In this document: piece after piece, positions 36,501 to 47,944 of the stretch
Numbering within the stretch: the stretch's first letter is position 1
Layout: each line of letters opens with the position of its first letter
Assembly: GCA_963920765.1 (NCBI GenBank)
Contig: OY987246.1
Span: 19,712,868 to 19,776,867, forward strand
Origin: Ulota crispa
Taxonomy: Eukaryota; Streptophyta; Bryopsida; Orthotrichales; Orthotrichaceae
Length of the DNA: 64,000 bases
Direction: 5' to 3'
The notes under the pieces: generated by a model
Database searches by the model: none
What the model saw: only the letters and a program-made list of their open reading frames with translations
What the model was told of the DNA's origin: nothing
Made by a program: the position numbers and the translations under genes

Positions 36501-37325
36501 GAAATTGCTCCTGTCCACGAGGTCAACCGCGTGCATTGAAAAAATGCGTTCAGCCAGTCGGACCCACTGACGCAGCACTCACTGACCCTATGGACAATTC
36601 ATAATCGGACCATAAGTTACATTACTTTACCGATCGTAGCTCCCAGATGGTGCCTAGAATTCCTCGTCCAGAGTTAACTTAGTCGGAGGCGACGACAGTC
36701 TAAAAAATCAGCCCGCCAATGGGGTTCAGTGATGAAGCGATTAGAAAAAAATGAGACTAATGTACGTAAGTTGTTCTGGGGATGCATTTAGACCCACAGT
36801 CCGGTGTCTCGATAGCTGTGTCTGCTGCTAGGTCTTAGAATTTCAGTACGTTCCGTGATCTTACTTGACACAGGTGAACAGACTTATGTGGTTCTGGAAA
36901 CTTATTACCGTACTGAGCGACACTCGGGCGGTGGTGAGTTCCCGAGTGACGTTTCTATGGTGGATTGCGCTGAACTGAAGGTGCCAAGAGTAGACGGAGA
37001 TCAGCTTCTAAAGAAACCAAGCTTCGGAACTTGTGTGCTTTCTTTCAACGGTATTGAACGCATAAACTTTGTGCCAGCCAGTCCTGTTGTGAATTGTTTC
37101 AGTTCCAGTGTTTCTGGAGGAGCGTTTCAAAAATACTAGCTTGAACACAACATGTCACCCTGCTCTTATTCTCATCAACTGGCTTCAATCATCATGATCG
37201 CTGTAACGCAAAAAAGTTAAAAAATAGCAGGTCAGGCCGCAATCTCTGGGTGTGTCGGTAATTTTGATTCCCTGGAGCTGAAAACCAAGTTTCGTTGAGT
37301 AGCGTGCTTCGAACTTTGCTTGTTA
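36500..37325 (+). promoter_or_regulatory. Mixed-composition region upstream of the CTL gene
   Basis: GC content is higher than in the DNA to the left. A 94-codon frame (36855-37139) begins at GTG, with its first ATG at 36958. It has no recognisable domain and no splice link to the CTL coding exons in phase that I can justify. It may belong to a leader exon or to an unrelated short transcript. Confidence 0.3.
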
Positions 37326-37329
37326 AAAA

Positions 37330-37605
37330 GGGAAAATTTCATGGATACCCCTGAAGTTTGTAATATTTACATGGACATCCCTGCTTTTTCAGAAATTACA
37401 CAAATACCCTTGGTCCAAAAAATTTAGGCGTTTGTTTTGTTGTGCATGCCACTTCCCTTCTTCCTTTGTGCGCAAGATAGCTTTTTTTTTTTGTTTCATT
37501 ACATTGCTTGACAATTGTGGTCCAAGGATATTTGTGCGATTTCTGACAAACCAGGGGTACCTATATAAATACTGCAAACTTCAGGGGTATCCATGAAATT
37601 TTCCC
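37330..37605. mobile_element. Family A palindromic MITE, copy 6, upstream of CTL gene
   Basis: GGGAAAATTTCATGGATACC and GGGGTATCCATGAAATTTTC plus CCC are nearly perfect inverted ends. The element stops about 155 bp before the CTL start codon, so it lies in the promoter or leader. Confidence 0.9.
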
Positions 37606-37761
37606 TGATTAGAAAGTCGGTGTGGTTCTCCGTGCTAAGCTATGGTTTGAATGTTTATGTTCCAGCTTCTAGAGATCGAAGTCACCTGCATCATCATCTT
37701 GGAGCATTATCCTTCATAATTTGCAATTTTGGAAGGAGAGGAGGAAGTCAGAGCGGCAGCC

Positions 37762-40755
37762 ATGGAGCCCCACCAAGATCGTGAATCTCTGTTACCATTT
37801 AAACACGGAAACTCCAGCAACCTGAACCATGATTCCGTTCAAGTGTCGGTTCCACCGGAGGAAGACACAGGCCTCAGTACCTTCAACGCAGGCAGAAGGC
37901 CATACCGTGATTCCATCTTCACATACCTCTTCCTCGGCACCATTCTCATCACATATGGATGTGGGATGGTCTCCTTCACACGCGCAGACTTCACCCTGGA
38001 CTCCAAACTACGCCTTTCGAGGTTCAATCCTGACACCAACCAGTGCGAGGTAACGGAGCAAGGGTCGTCGTTAGAGGAAGATCAACATGCGGAGTTTATG
38101 CTATTTTCCCCCCTATTTTCGAAGCTGATCATCTTTCTGCCGATATGCGCTTTGGTTCTCACCTTTCCAGCTGGAATTTTGCTCTTCGAGCTGCTGCGAC
38201 GTTGCACACGAGTAGTTGTCTTGGTGACTAATCTGCTCATGTCTCTCGTTCCGGTTGGAATATGCCTCTTTTGGTTCACATGGTGTTACGGTGTGAGTGA
38301 CTTCTGCGCGACAGCGCTGCCCGTGAGTTCTCAGATCTGGAATGCTATCCTCTTTCCGACTGTGGCAGCTTTTTCAGTTTACCAGGTCTGGAAGAATTTC
38401 TCCAGGAAGTCTTTCGAGGTTACCGTTAAGCTTCTGAAGATGGCCACTGATGCGTTCAAGCAACACCTTTTGCTTCTGATTCTGCAGCCGGTTTTGTTTC
38501 CTGGTCTCATGGTTTTGGTGAACGGACCCATCGTTACTTTCATTTGGTATGCTTTCTACAACGGCAAGATTGTACCCAATTTTGATATGGTTCATGATCC
38601 TTCCAAGGGTTGTGACCTCGCAACCGGATATCCTTGCTGCTTAAACCGTCGCCCGGAATGGTTCACCGCTTATATCGCTCTTGCATGTACTGCTCCCTCA
38701 CCCTTTCTTTTGTTTCAAGTTTGTGCTCTGTAATTTGTATATTTAATCCTTTTTGTATGTGGGGCTCATGCCATGTTTTAGCCAGGAAGTTCACCAAAGT
38801 ATATTCAAACTTATGGCCAGCAATTTAGGTAGGACTCCCTCCCTGGTTGATGGAAATTAGGGTTTGGTCATTAATATTTTGCCTCAACATGTGGGTTATG
38901 CTATATATTGCAGATTTCACTCTTACTTGGGTGCTCATGGTCACATCCCAACTTCAAATTTTAGTAGTGAGCGGCACGATCTCGCAGTGGTACTTTACAC
39001 CAACAACAGGCACTTCCACCACCGGCAGCTTGAAGCGCTCACTGAGGTAGTGTCAAGTAATAATTCCTTCTTTCTAAGAAACAAACAGCAGTGACAAAGA
39101 GTTAGACAAAAGCTTGCTTCCACTTGCTCTTACGAGCAGTGCTAGGTGAGTAGTAGACGGTCAATTTTAATTGGCAATCCCACTTGGGTTAATTATTAAG
39201 AATCTAACCTATTTGGCAGAGTTGGTGGTAGTAGATAGTATTGGTTTTATAGTATGTAGAAATTGTAACAAATTATCCAAAATCAAGGAAAATAAAAATT
39301 TGATAGTACTTTAACCATGGTATTATGTAAAGTTGGTGAGGAGGGTGGCTTTAACTAACACTGATGGCTTTAACTCTACTGGTAGTGTGAATAACAAGTA
39401 CCAAAAGAACTACTCATCCTTGCTAAAGAGAGTTGACAATATCTACAAGTTGTAAGTATCATTTGTGCACCTACTTTTGTTATTCTTAACAAAAATCATA
39501 ACTTTTACTACAAGCAAGTGGAAGCAGGCTTTTTACTCTGCTGAGATTTAGTAGATGATCTGGTTGTAATGGCAGGATTGCATTTGGGCCATTGTTTGGA
39601 ACAGCATGCAATTTGGGCCCAATCGTCATGGCCTTGGTGGTTGCTCTCTTGAAACTCTTGAAGAAATTGACTACTAGGGTTGCAAAGAGCAGCAACCAGC
39701 AAGATTCGAGTTCTGGGGTTGTGGAGTGTCATACTAGATTTGCTCCCAACTTTGCCACCATCTCAGGAGATAGCTTTTGGGAGTCTTCAAAGAAGGCCAG
39801 CAATCTCTTGCGACGGAACTCGCTCTCCACTACTGGGACGGTTTTTGCTTTTCCAACACGGCGGGTGCTCGTTGGGATGATTTCCGTATATGCTCTTCTT
39901 CAATCCTCTGCTGTAAGTTGGTCTACTAAATTCTTACTAAACCTTTAATCTCCTTTTTGTGAGCAGGCAAGATTGCGACCATTCCAGGCCTCTGACCTAG
40001 TTTTTAGTGTTTTTTGCACTTGAATGATACAACTGTGGCAAATCTGATACTAATAGGGCTAGTTTAATTACCATGACCAGCACGGTTGTCACAATGGACC
40101 GTCTGTCTATCCGCTTGCTCGTTGGCTTGTAGTGCATGAATGAGCTCATGTCTGTCCTATGTAGACAGTCAACTCATAGCTGATTTCAGAAAATGATAAA
40201 TAAAATGCTTACTTTGTACATGCTAGTGACACTCATTGTTTGCCAGCATGAAGTCACAACATGATTCAAAGCCATATCATGTAGAAAAAATTAAAAACAA
40301 AAAATTTGGTCAAAAACCCTTAAAAAAACTGTAAAATGCAAGACTAAACGGACATATTTGCTGGTGCCGTCCCTTTTGTGCGTTTGCCTATCTTGTTCAA
40401 TAGCCAAATCTTGCCCAATGTGACAACCATGATGATGACCAGTATTTTGTTTTGTCGGTTGGTCTTGCTGCAGGTTTATGGAGGGTTGGAGTATTTTTCT
40501 CAGAGTACAGACCTTCTAGACCATCTGCTGAACTTCTTGATTGCCGAATTCTGCTTTATTGCAACAGTCCTAGGGCTGTTATACTTTCCTCAAGCTTTAT
40601 CTGCAGTGATTGACACAGTATTCATCTGTTACGCAATGGAGAAAGACACTGGGGAGATTTCAAAGCCAGAGACTTGCCATGCATTCATGCTCCTGCCACA
40701 AAATGAGGAGGTGCTTGCAGGCCGCTTGGATCTAGAGGAAAAACTGAATGTATAA
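37762..40755 (+). CDS. Choline transporter-like protein (SLC44/CTL family)
   Basis: Four exons, 37762-38722, 38914-39046, 39576-39912 and 40474-40755, join in phase to encode 570 residues. The start codon has a strong context (GCAGCCATGG). About nine to ten membrane segments are visible: near residues 51-72, 117-145, 150-177, 192-210, 235-265, a segment reading LTWVLMVTSQLQILVVSG in exon 2, PLFGTACNLGPIVMALVVAL, VLVGMISVYALLQSSAVYGG, and a long C-terminal pair LIAEFCFIATVLGLL / VIDTVFICYAME. SLC44 hallmarks include a Cys-containing loop after the first segment, KLLKMATDAFKQHLLLLILQ, VSGTISQWYF (compare AGAxAxWYW) and the C-terminal ...DTVFICYAMEKDTGE. The family moves choline or affects lipid and membrane traffic; in plants it is linked to sieve-plate and polarity functions. 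The exon 1 donor (T|GTGCTC) was chosen to keep phase and family alignment and is the least certain junction. Intron 2 contains a MITE. Confidence 0.8.
39112..39529. mobile_element. MITE with TIR GCYTGCTTCCACTTGCT (family G), in CTL intron 2
   Basis: The ends GCTTGCTTCCACTTGCT and AGCAAGTGGAAGCAGGC are inverted repeats 418 bp apart. The interior (TCTTACGAGCAGTGCTAGGT, GGTCAATTTTAATTGG) is shared with the copy at 61339-61748. No unambiguous target duplication. Confidence 0.8.
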
Positions 40756-42032
40756 AATAATCCTGCAACGCCATCAATTGGAGTTGGGGGCATTGAAGTT
40801 GAAAGACGGGCTGCCCTGGATAAAAAAGGGTGGTCTCGGCGAGTTTGACCTAGAATTGCTACTGTAGATATCAGATACCTAAGACGATGCTTTTGATTTG
40901 TTTCGACATCAATTACGTTTCTGTACAAGTAAAACCTTCTCAGGAAGTTTAGTATACAAGGTAGATAGGCAAATAACATAATAACGAACTTGTTAGTATC
41001 GGTTATTGACCCTTTTTGTACATTCTTATATATCTGAAATGGGGACAAGAACAAACTGCCATACTGAGCAGATTCTAAGTAGGCAGAGGCTATAGAGATT
41101 GTAAACTCATTTGGTGCAGGATGGGCTAGAAGTAATTTATGTGATTTCTGAAGAATATATTTATACTTTATTTAGTTTTCTTATATTTAGACACATTTAC
41201 TAAACAGTCACAGCCTGTGATCGAGTGACAAGAATGTTGTCGGTATTTATTCACAACACAGGTTGCAACTTTAGAGCACCTTCTAAGCTGTTGTATTACA
41301 TATGTTTCAGACTTTCAGTATGTAAAGCGAAATATCGTAGCACAATAAACAGTACAAATTTTCAAACGTACTAAAACAATACATGAAAAAATAGTGCAGT
41401 AAAACAAGATGAAACCGACAAATTACATTAAGAACAGTAAAAGTCCAAAAACAATCGGTAAAATTTGAATGTACGCAAAAAAGCTTCTGTCAATGAAAAT
41501 GTGACAAGTGTGCAGATATTTGAAGAAATTTGTTTCTGAGGTCATGTTGACTGGGTCCTAGTGTGAGCACTTCTAATTTGCTCTTTCCACAATTCAAGTT
41601 CCACTGCTTTAAATTTCCATCACAACCTAAGGTAGTGTGCTCTAATTGCAAGTTGCAACCCTCTCAAATAATGCGTCCCATAGGTAGCTTAGAAATGGAT
41701 ATGAAATGGTACGTGCATAGACCCCTTTAAGTCATAAAAGAGAAGGTGTATTTTATTGCAAGAATCAATCATATTCCTTAGTTTCACCTCATCTCTTCAC
41801 AAGTTGCAAGGGACGATTTATGAGAAACTTAGAGTCATAAATAGATATCTATTGTACAACACTTTGAAAATTCATCAACAATTCAATAATACTTCAAAAA
41901 ATATGAAAAAAAATGTGTTACATTTAGCATCCATTTCTCTCTTTGACTAAAATTAAACAAAAAAAAAATCTTCACTGTCTTGAAAAGCCCATGAAAAGGC
42001 AGAAAATGACGCTTTGAGAGCGTACTTCCATC
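40756..42032. other. CTL 3' region and spacer to the glucanase gene
   Basis: The first few hundred bases after 40755 have mixed composition and probably include the CTL 3' UTR. From about 41150 the DNA is AT-rich and shows nothing I can name. The two genes converge here. Confidence 0.45.
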
Positions 42033-43657
42033 CTACTCCATAGCAGTTCTTACGGCAGACTCCAACTGAATAGCAGAGCCATTGTTGCGCAAGACCTGCT
42101 CATCAAGGCTGGATGCAGCAGTAGTCAGCGGAATGTCGTAAACAGCAGTCTGATCAGGATTATACAAACCAAAGTGCTGCTCCGTGGGATTTCCTACTTT
42201 CTCATTCTCGTTGAACAACGCAAATAGAAAAGTGGGAATGATCTGGTTAGGACGCAACGGAGTACCACCACCACCAAGCACATGCTTCACCAGATTGCCA
42301 TTGTAGCTCTGCGCATTCTGCACACTCGCAGCGAACTCCCCATCAGGACCTGACGCCCACCCGGACTCCGTGACGACCAGCCCCAGATTACCATACCCAA
42401 GCTTCGCCATGGCCGAGATGACCGAATCCACGGACGCATCGAACAGACTATGGTACTGGAGACCTGATCCACCATCGTTCACTGTCGCCGCGCTGGGGTT
42501 CAGCAACGCGTAGTCAAGAGAGATCTGGCCAGAGTTGTTTCGGTATGAGAAGAAGGGGTACACGTTGACCATGAACACAGAGCCGTGCTGCGAGAGAAAA
42601 GCGAGGATGGAGCTGAGGACTCCGGAGAGCGCGGTGTTGAAATTGCCGCTGGAGGGAGGGAAAAAGGGCTCACCGAGCAGCCCGTCCATGGAACATGGCG
42701 TGGACACCTGCATCAGTGAAAATATTTTGGATGAAGTGGCCGGGTTTTTATGTAACCAAAAAATGGTTGGGTAGCAAGAAAGGCTACATTTTTTTTTATA
42801 GATGTAAAGTTGGATGCTTTCTACCTTTCTAAAAAGCTACGGGCCTCCTTTCATGTGGAGCCGGTATCAGTGAAGCTCATTGATTATTGGTGAGGGATGA
42901 GACCCGGTTTTTCTGGAGCTCCCATCTCATAGATTATTCATCAATAATTGGTGAGTTCCACCGGTATCGGCTTCACATGGAAAGAGGCCCTAAATCTCAT
43001 GATGATTTTGTGATATTTTTGTGCAACATCTTGAAGTGGAACCATAAAAACCGGGCTCCTACTCCCAAACCCGTGTGTAAACGTTGGCTAAATATTTTAC
43101 ATTTGTTCAAAAACTACTATAGAACAATTAGTCACACCGATTTTGGTGTAGCAAAAAAGCGGTCATAATTATTATTAGCACAAAATAATTTCACTGACCT
43201 GGATGCCCGTGACGCCGGCGTTCTGGAGCGCCTGCTGGATGTTTTGCATGGCCGGGAGGAGCTTCGACGTGTCCAGGCTGGTGTCGGCGAGGTACTCGTT
43301 ACCCACGGCGATGGAGGCGAACTTTGTCGATCCGAAGGCCTGGATGTTGGTCTGCACCCACTGCGTCGCCGTCGCCGCGTCGTTCGCGATGCCGGCGACG
43401 CAGGCGTTGGGGATCGTGACGCCGATGTCGATGCCCGAGTTCGCAAACGCTGTGAGCACTGATGCATCGGAGTTGTAAATCCGGACATGTTTCACCGATC
43501 GTGACTGCAGCAGTGAGACTACTTGAGCAGGTGTGGGAAGATTGTTGCCTACTGTGCCGTAGTCGATTCCTATCGACTCTTGGCCCTGCGCCATTCTCAT
43601 CAGACCGATCACCACTACCGCCACTGTCAGGATGCAACCTCGTAGACTAGTAGCCAT
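42033..43657 (-). CDS. Glucan endo-1,3-beta-glucosidase, GH17 family
   Basis: Two exons on the minus strand, 43657-43199 (153 codons) and 42707-42033 (224 codons plus stop), join at CAG|GTCAGT...GCAG|GTG in phase 0 to encode 377 residues. Residues 1-25 (MATSLRGCILTVAVVVIGLM...AQG) are a signal peptide. The mature protein opens with IGIDYGTVGNNLPTPAQVV, the GH17 N-terminus. The acid/base Glu lies in ASIAVGNEYLAD and the nucleophile Glu in LVVTESGWAS. FLFALFNENEK and EQHFGLYNPD are further family blocks. There is no CBM43/X8 domain and no clear GPI-anchor signal, so a soluble secreted enzyme acting on callose or other beta-1,3-glucan in the wall is likely. A TATTTATGA element lies about 75 bp upstream of the ATG. 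The intron is mid-gene, not in the signal-peptide region where many seed-plant GH17 genes carry it. Confidence 0.96.
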
Positions 43658-43659
43658 AA

Positions 43660-44727
43660 ATCTAAACCGCTGCGGATCAGAGCTCGGATTTCCGAAACAT
43701 TGATGTACTGTTGCGTGGCAGCTGGCTCATAAATAAGGTAAAGGATACCTCCAATTGCCACTTTTTGCGCCGAGCATGGTATGCATCTTAGAAAACGTGA
43801 GAGGATTTTGAAGCATCCAACGTGTTACTTGGATATGGTGTGGACATGTACTGAAAAATCTATGCTTTGTAGATTGACAACTAAAACCAACTCTTGAAAG
43901 ACGTTTAGGGTAGTTTTCATCCCTTTTATCCATACTTCAGAGCTTACGACCTCAATATTTTCCTGCATTCCAAGTACTATACAGTACAATCATGTTATTT
44001 CAGTTACTGCATCCAAGACCACTTTGCACTAATTTGGGTGAATTTTGTCTTATTAATGTGAGGCATACCTTCCCCTTGTTCTTCAAGTAATGTTTTGGTT
44101 ACAACCTTTTACGGCCCCTCAAGCCTCAAATAGTGACTTGGTGACGCAACCTCTATAATGCAACATCCATCACACATATTATTAATAGAAAATGTCTTTG
44201 CAAAATCTCCTCAAATTTTTGACCACTTAAGTCAATATTTAGATAGTGCAACACACAATATATAAAATGAATTTTAATTACTATGAAATATTTTATTAAT
44301 GCATTTAGCAAATTCGCTTGTTTCTTTGAATTAGTGCAAGCTAGTTTTATGAATGAGATGCACAGTAATCGAAAGAACTTGTCATAGTGACATCATTTTG
44401 TGTCTGTATCAGACAGGCGTGCTTCACGCGTCAGTACCAAAGGATTTTGTTCCGAGAGTTCTCCACTTTGTATTGGTTACTTGTAAAAGTTACAGTACAG
44501 TGCAGCACGATGATGACTATCTTAGAATGTACGTTTGTTACATGACGTGGCAGAGTTGCTTTTTGTAAGGTCGTTTCATGACTTTGGGTCACATAAGCAA
44601 TAAATAACATGCACATGCCTGGACTATGGAGTGGCAGGAGAAAACTGAGGAATTTTATACTCGTAGTGGGACCTTCATCTCAAGTTATTAAATACAGCTT
44701 CATCATTTGGTTGAATCTACTTTGCTC
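43660..44727. other. Upstream region of the glucanase gene and AT-rich spacer
   Basis: The first about 100 bp are the presumed glucanase promoter and leader. The rest has no credible frame or named repeat. Confidence 0.45.
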
Positions 44728-44731
44728 ATTC

Positions 44732-45397
44732 AGCACCGTATTCGTTAAATTGGGAAAAATGGAGGTACCATTTTATATTCCACTCTAACCCCTGAAGGGC
44801 CCAAACACCCTTTGCGGTCGTAATGTGCTGTTTTGCTGGTATTCAAGGGATGTTGCGGTATTTTTAGATTTTTGTGTACATTGACGACTTGTAGGAAATT
44901 TCAAGCCGGATCTGATTGTGCATTTTTTTTGAGAAGAGACCTTGTCGAATTCCACAAGTTGAGGTTTGTATCCACACTTGCATACGGTATAGGTATGGTA
45001 CTTGACTTCTACATCAACAAGGCCACCTACCTCCACAACAACGTAAGCCATACCATACATGTGGCCGTATTGCGGAATTGCATGGCTCATCTCTAGGTGG
45101 CCTAGCGCTTGTTAAAGTTGCCTAAACCATGCGTATCCCGGGCTGTTACAGATACGTACCTATATCTTGGAGGCCCAAGGGCCCTTCAGGGGTTAAACCC
45201 AAAAAGTTACCTTAAACCAAATTCAAAGGTAACAGATTCAGTATGAGCCATTAAGATTTTTTTCCTCGCAAATTCCTCCTCTCAGGTGAGGGCATATGTA
45301 TCCAAAAAAAAGTTGCAAGCTTGGTTTTAGGTGATCCCATAAAATCTTCAGAAGTTCCAAAATGTACTCTTTTTTTCAATTTAACAAATATGGTGTT
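44732..45397 (-). mobile_element. Family B MITE, copy 3, carrying a nested TTAA element
   Basis: The ends AGCACCGTATTCGTTAAATT and AATTTAACAAATATGGTGTT are inverted and lie between perfect ATTC tetramers (44728-44731, 45398-45401). Orientation is opposite to the other three copies. Without the nested 404-bp element and its extra tetramer the length is 258 bp, the same as its sisters. Confidence 0.9.
44789..45192. mobile_element. TTAA-family element nested in a family B MITE, 404 bp
   Basis: The tips CCCCTGAAGGGCCCAAAC and GGGCCCTTCAGGGG are inverted repeats, flanked by CTAA (44785-44788) and TTAA (45193-45196). The intact family B copy at 30434-30689 has a single CTAA at the equivalent point (complement of 30634-30637), so one tetramer is a target duplication. 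Confidence 0.85.
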
Positions 45398-45401
45398 ATT
45401 C

Positions 45402-46517
45402 ATACTTAGTCACTGGTGTCAAGAAAGTATTCTCTTATGTGAACCTTGTAACAACAGCAAAGCCATATGATAGCTCATGATGTTGCATTCATTTTTATGT
45501 TTACAACTTTGATAATGATATGTTTACAACATTATGTTCTATTCATACTGGGATCTCTTTACATAAGTGACAAAGAGCCGCTCCATGTATTTCTTGGTCA
45601 TAATTATTGATCACAACTAACAAACAAGAGTCAAATTGTCTCATTTATTGGTCACATTCAATAGTTTAAAGTGAACTTAAACCTGTCCCTTGGAGGTTAA
45701 AAACATAGGTTTGATCATCTATTCTACTCCTTTAATCATGTCTCTTTTTTAGTCTCTCCTCTTTTCATCTCTCTTCCTTTTCTTTTTAGTAAACTTTCAA
45801 AAACTCTGTTGCCAAAAAAACAAAGTAGGAAACTTGTACCCAAAAAGACTACAAAACTTACTATGCTAAAGTCAATAGTACAAACTAGGAAATATTACAA
45901 AAATGACCATGCATTTGTTTTAGTGTCCTTTTACAATGAAATTAAACCTAACAAACTATGATGTATGAAAAATCATTTATTTCACTACATGCTTCAACAA
46001 AATTCTATTTACTGCAATAAAATTACAATTACTGCAACAAAAATGCATTTTTTGTAACAAGGCAACACTTCAATAATATAACAAATTTCAATGGAAAAAT
46101 TGTGTTCAACTCAATAAAAAAGTAGTATAAGAACATTTCTAATAAAATACTCAACACTAAAGACTAACAAAAACAGGACAACCAACATTTTTGTGACAGC
46201 TTAGTTACTCTAAAAATTTGCCAAGAGAACCTATTAAGATTATTTTGCCTAAAAATTCAAGTGATTTATGAAACCTTATTCATTTTGGCGAGGTCTCTGG
46301 TTCAAGCCCCGGATAGCCCATTTCATTTTATCATCCATTTTTAGCCTTAGTCACTTTTCAATTATTAGGCTAGTGTAAAATGAGCTTGGACCATCCCCCT
46401 CTTCTCCTCCAATCACAATGCTCCAAATGCTATGGTCACCAATTGTGATCACTAATATAAAAAAAGCTTTTAGATGCCTTTCAATTGCATGTAGGATATC
46501 ATACAAAGGGATAAAAG
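45402..46517. other. AT-rich spacer with a tRNA-like fragment
   Basis: No supportable gene. At 46290-46318 GTCTCTGGTTCAAGCCCCGG resembles a tRNA T-arm (box B), but I see no matching box A or cloverleaf. It could be a SINE relic. Confidence 0.4.
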
Positions 46518-46521
46518 GAAG

Positions 46522-46781
46522 AACACCATATTTTAGGTAAATTGGGAAAAAGGGTACATTTCGGGACTTCTACAGGTTGTACATGATCATGTACAATTGA
46601 GTTCAAAAGTTTTTTTTTTGTATATGTGTCCTCACCTGAGAGGAGGAATTTGCGAGGGAAAAAATCTTAGTGGCTCAAACTGAATTTGATACCTTCAAAT
46701 CTGGTTTTAGGTGACGTTCTCAGATGTAGGTGAAGTATAAATTGGGACACCTTTTTTTTCCAATTTACCTAGTATGGTGTT
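46522..46781 (+). mobile_element. Family B MITE, copy 4
   Basis: AACACCATATTTTAGGTAAA and TTTACCTAGTATGGTGTT are inverted ends flanked by perfect GAAG tetramers (46518-46521, 46782-46785). It contains the perfect 20-bp palindrome TTGTACATGATCATGTACAA also present in copy 1. Confidence 0.9.
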
Positions 46782-47194
46782 GAAGTTGTATTTGCATGAT
46801 GCATTAGTGCTTTTATGATTATTTGTTCTACAAACATTGATTTTGAAAGTTCAAATGATTATTTTTGCTTATGAAAATAATCAACAATATGTAGCTTGGG
46901 TTCCTAGTAGTGAATGCATTAATCATACATCACTTATATTATAATGTTTACACTAGTAGAAAATTCAGCACAAAATCAACAAAATTTAACCCAAAAACTA
47001 TTAATTTTTTCTGTGGATTTGGTCAAGTTGATTTGGATACTTTTTTGTTGATTTTCTGTTGATTTTTTGTTAATTATTTACTGTTTTCTGTTAACTTTTT
47101 GTTGATTTTCTGTTACTTTTCATGTATTTTATATTGTTCAATTTTTTTTTTTTTTCATAGAATTTTATTTTATTTTATGAAAAAGTGAACTTGT

Positions 47195-47415
47195 TTAGGG
47201 GTCGGGCAGCTACCCACACCAACAAGCAGCTGTCCAAACCCCAAGGAACTGCCCGCACCAATAGGCAGCTGCCCGAACCCCAAGCAGCTGCCCCAACCCC
47301 CGGGGCAGCTGCCCGAACCGCCGAGTAGGACTGCCGGCAGTGGAGTTTGAACCTCCCACCTCTAGTCTCACAACTCCACAACTCTACCACATTCCCAAAA
47401 ACCATTAGAGAATGT
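47195..47415 (-). mobile_element. tRNA-derived SINE-like segment with CAGCTGCC repeats
   Basis: On the minus strand a box-A-like GTGGTAGAGTTGTGG (47376-47390) is followed about 35 bp later by a box-B match GGTTCAAACTCC (47342-47353). Downstream are five or so tandem copies of a palindromic GGGCAGCTGCCC-type module (47210-47320). It lies inside the CACTA element. It is unlikely to be a working tRNA. Confidence 0.5.
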
Positions 47416-47944
47416 GCAAACACACATGCACACAGTAGAATCATGATTCTATTTGTACATTAAATGTTCATGTTTTTAGTAACCCAATAAACTTTGGAAG
47501 TTATTTCGGTCCGTTAAAGGACGTTTTTTCAAAAAACTTAAAACTAAAAAAAATTTGTAAATGTATTTTACTTTCACCTCCAACAATTTTTTTTGGATTT
47601 CAATCTTTTTATCAAAAGTTATGAGCTAAAATCAGAGAAGGTGTTTAGAAATTTTATATAAATTGTTTATTTCCATCCTTTTGATTTTGTTTATAAATTT
47701 TTATTGGAATTCACAAATCTCAAAAAGATTGTTGCAAGCAAAGGTTGGATTCATTAATAATTATTATTTGGTGCTAGTTTTTTTGTAAAAAAAAATCTTA
47801 TTTTGTTAAAATAGCCTCCATAATTTGATAGTTTTAAATAACATGAAATTGTGAAAAGTTACAAAATTAAAACCTTGCAATTATAAAATCCAAATTCTAT
47901 TGACTTTTGAATAGTTTTGGATATTTTTTAAAGGCATTAATATG

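Noticed and set aside
36855-37139. Frame with LLDTGEQ resembling a retroviral-type protease motif
   Set aside because: It begins at GTG, only the DTG triplet matches, and no neighbouring gag, protease or reverse transcriptase sequence exists.
46285-46325. tRNA gene suggested by a T-arm-like GGTTCAAGCCCC
   Set aside because: No box A, acceptor stem or anticodon arm can be fitted upstream.
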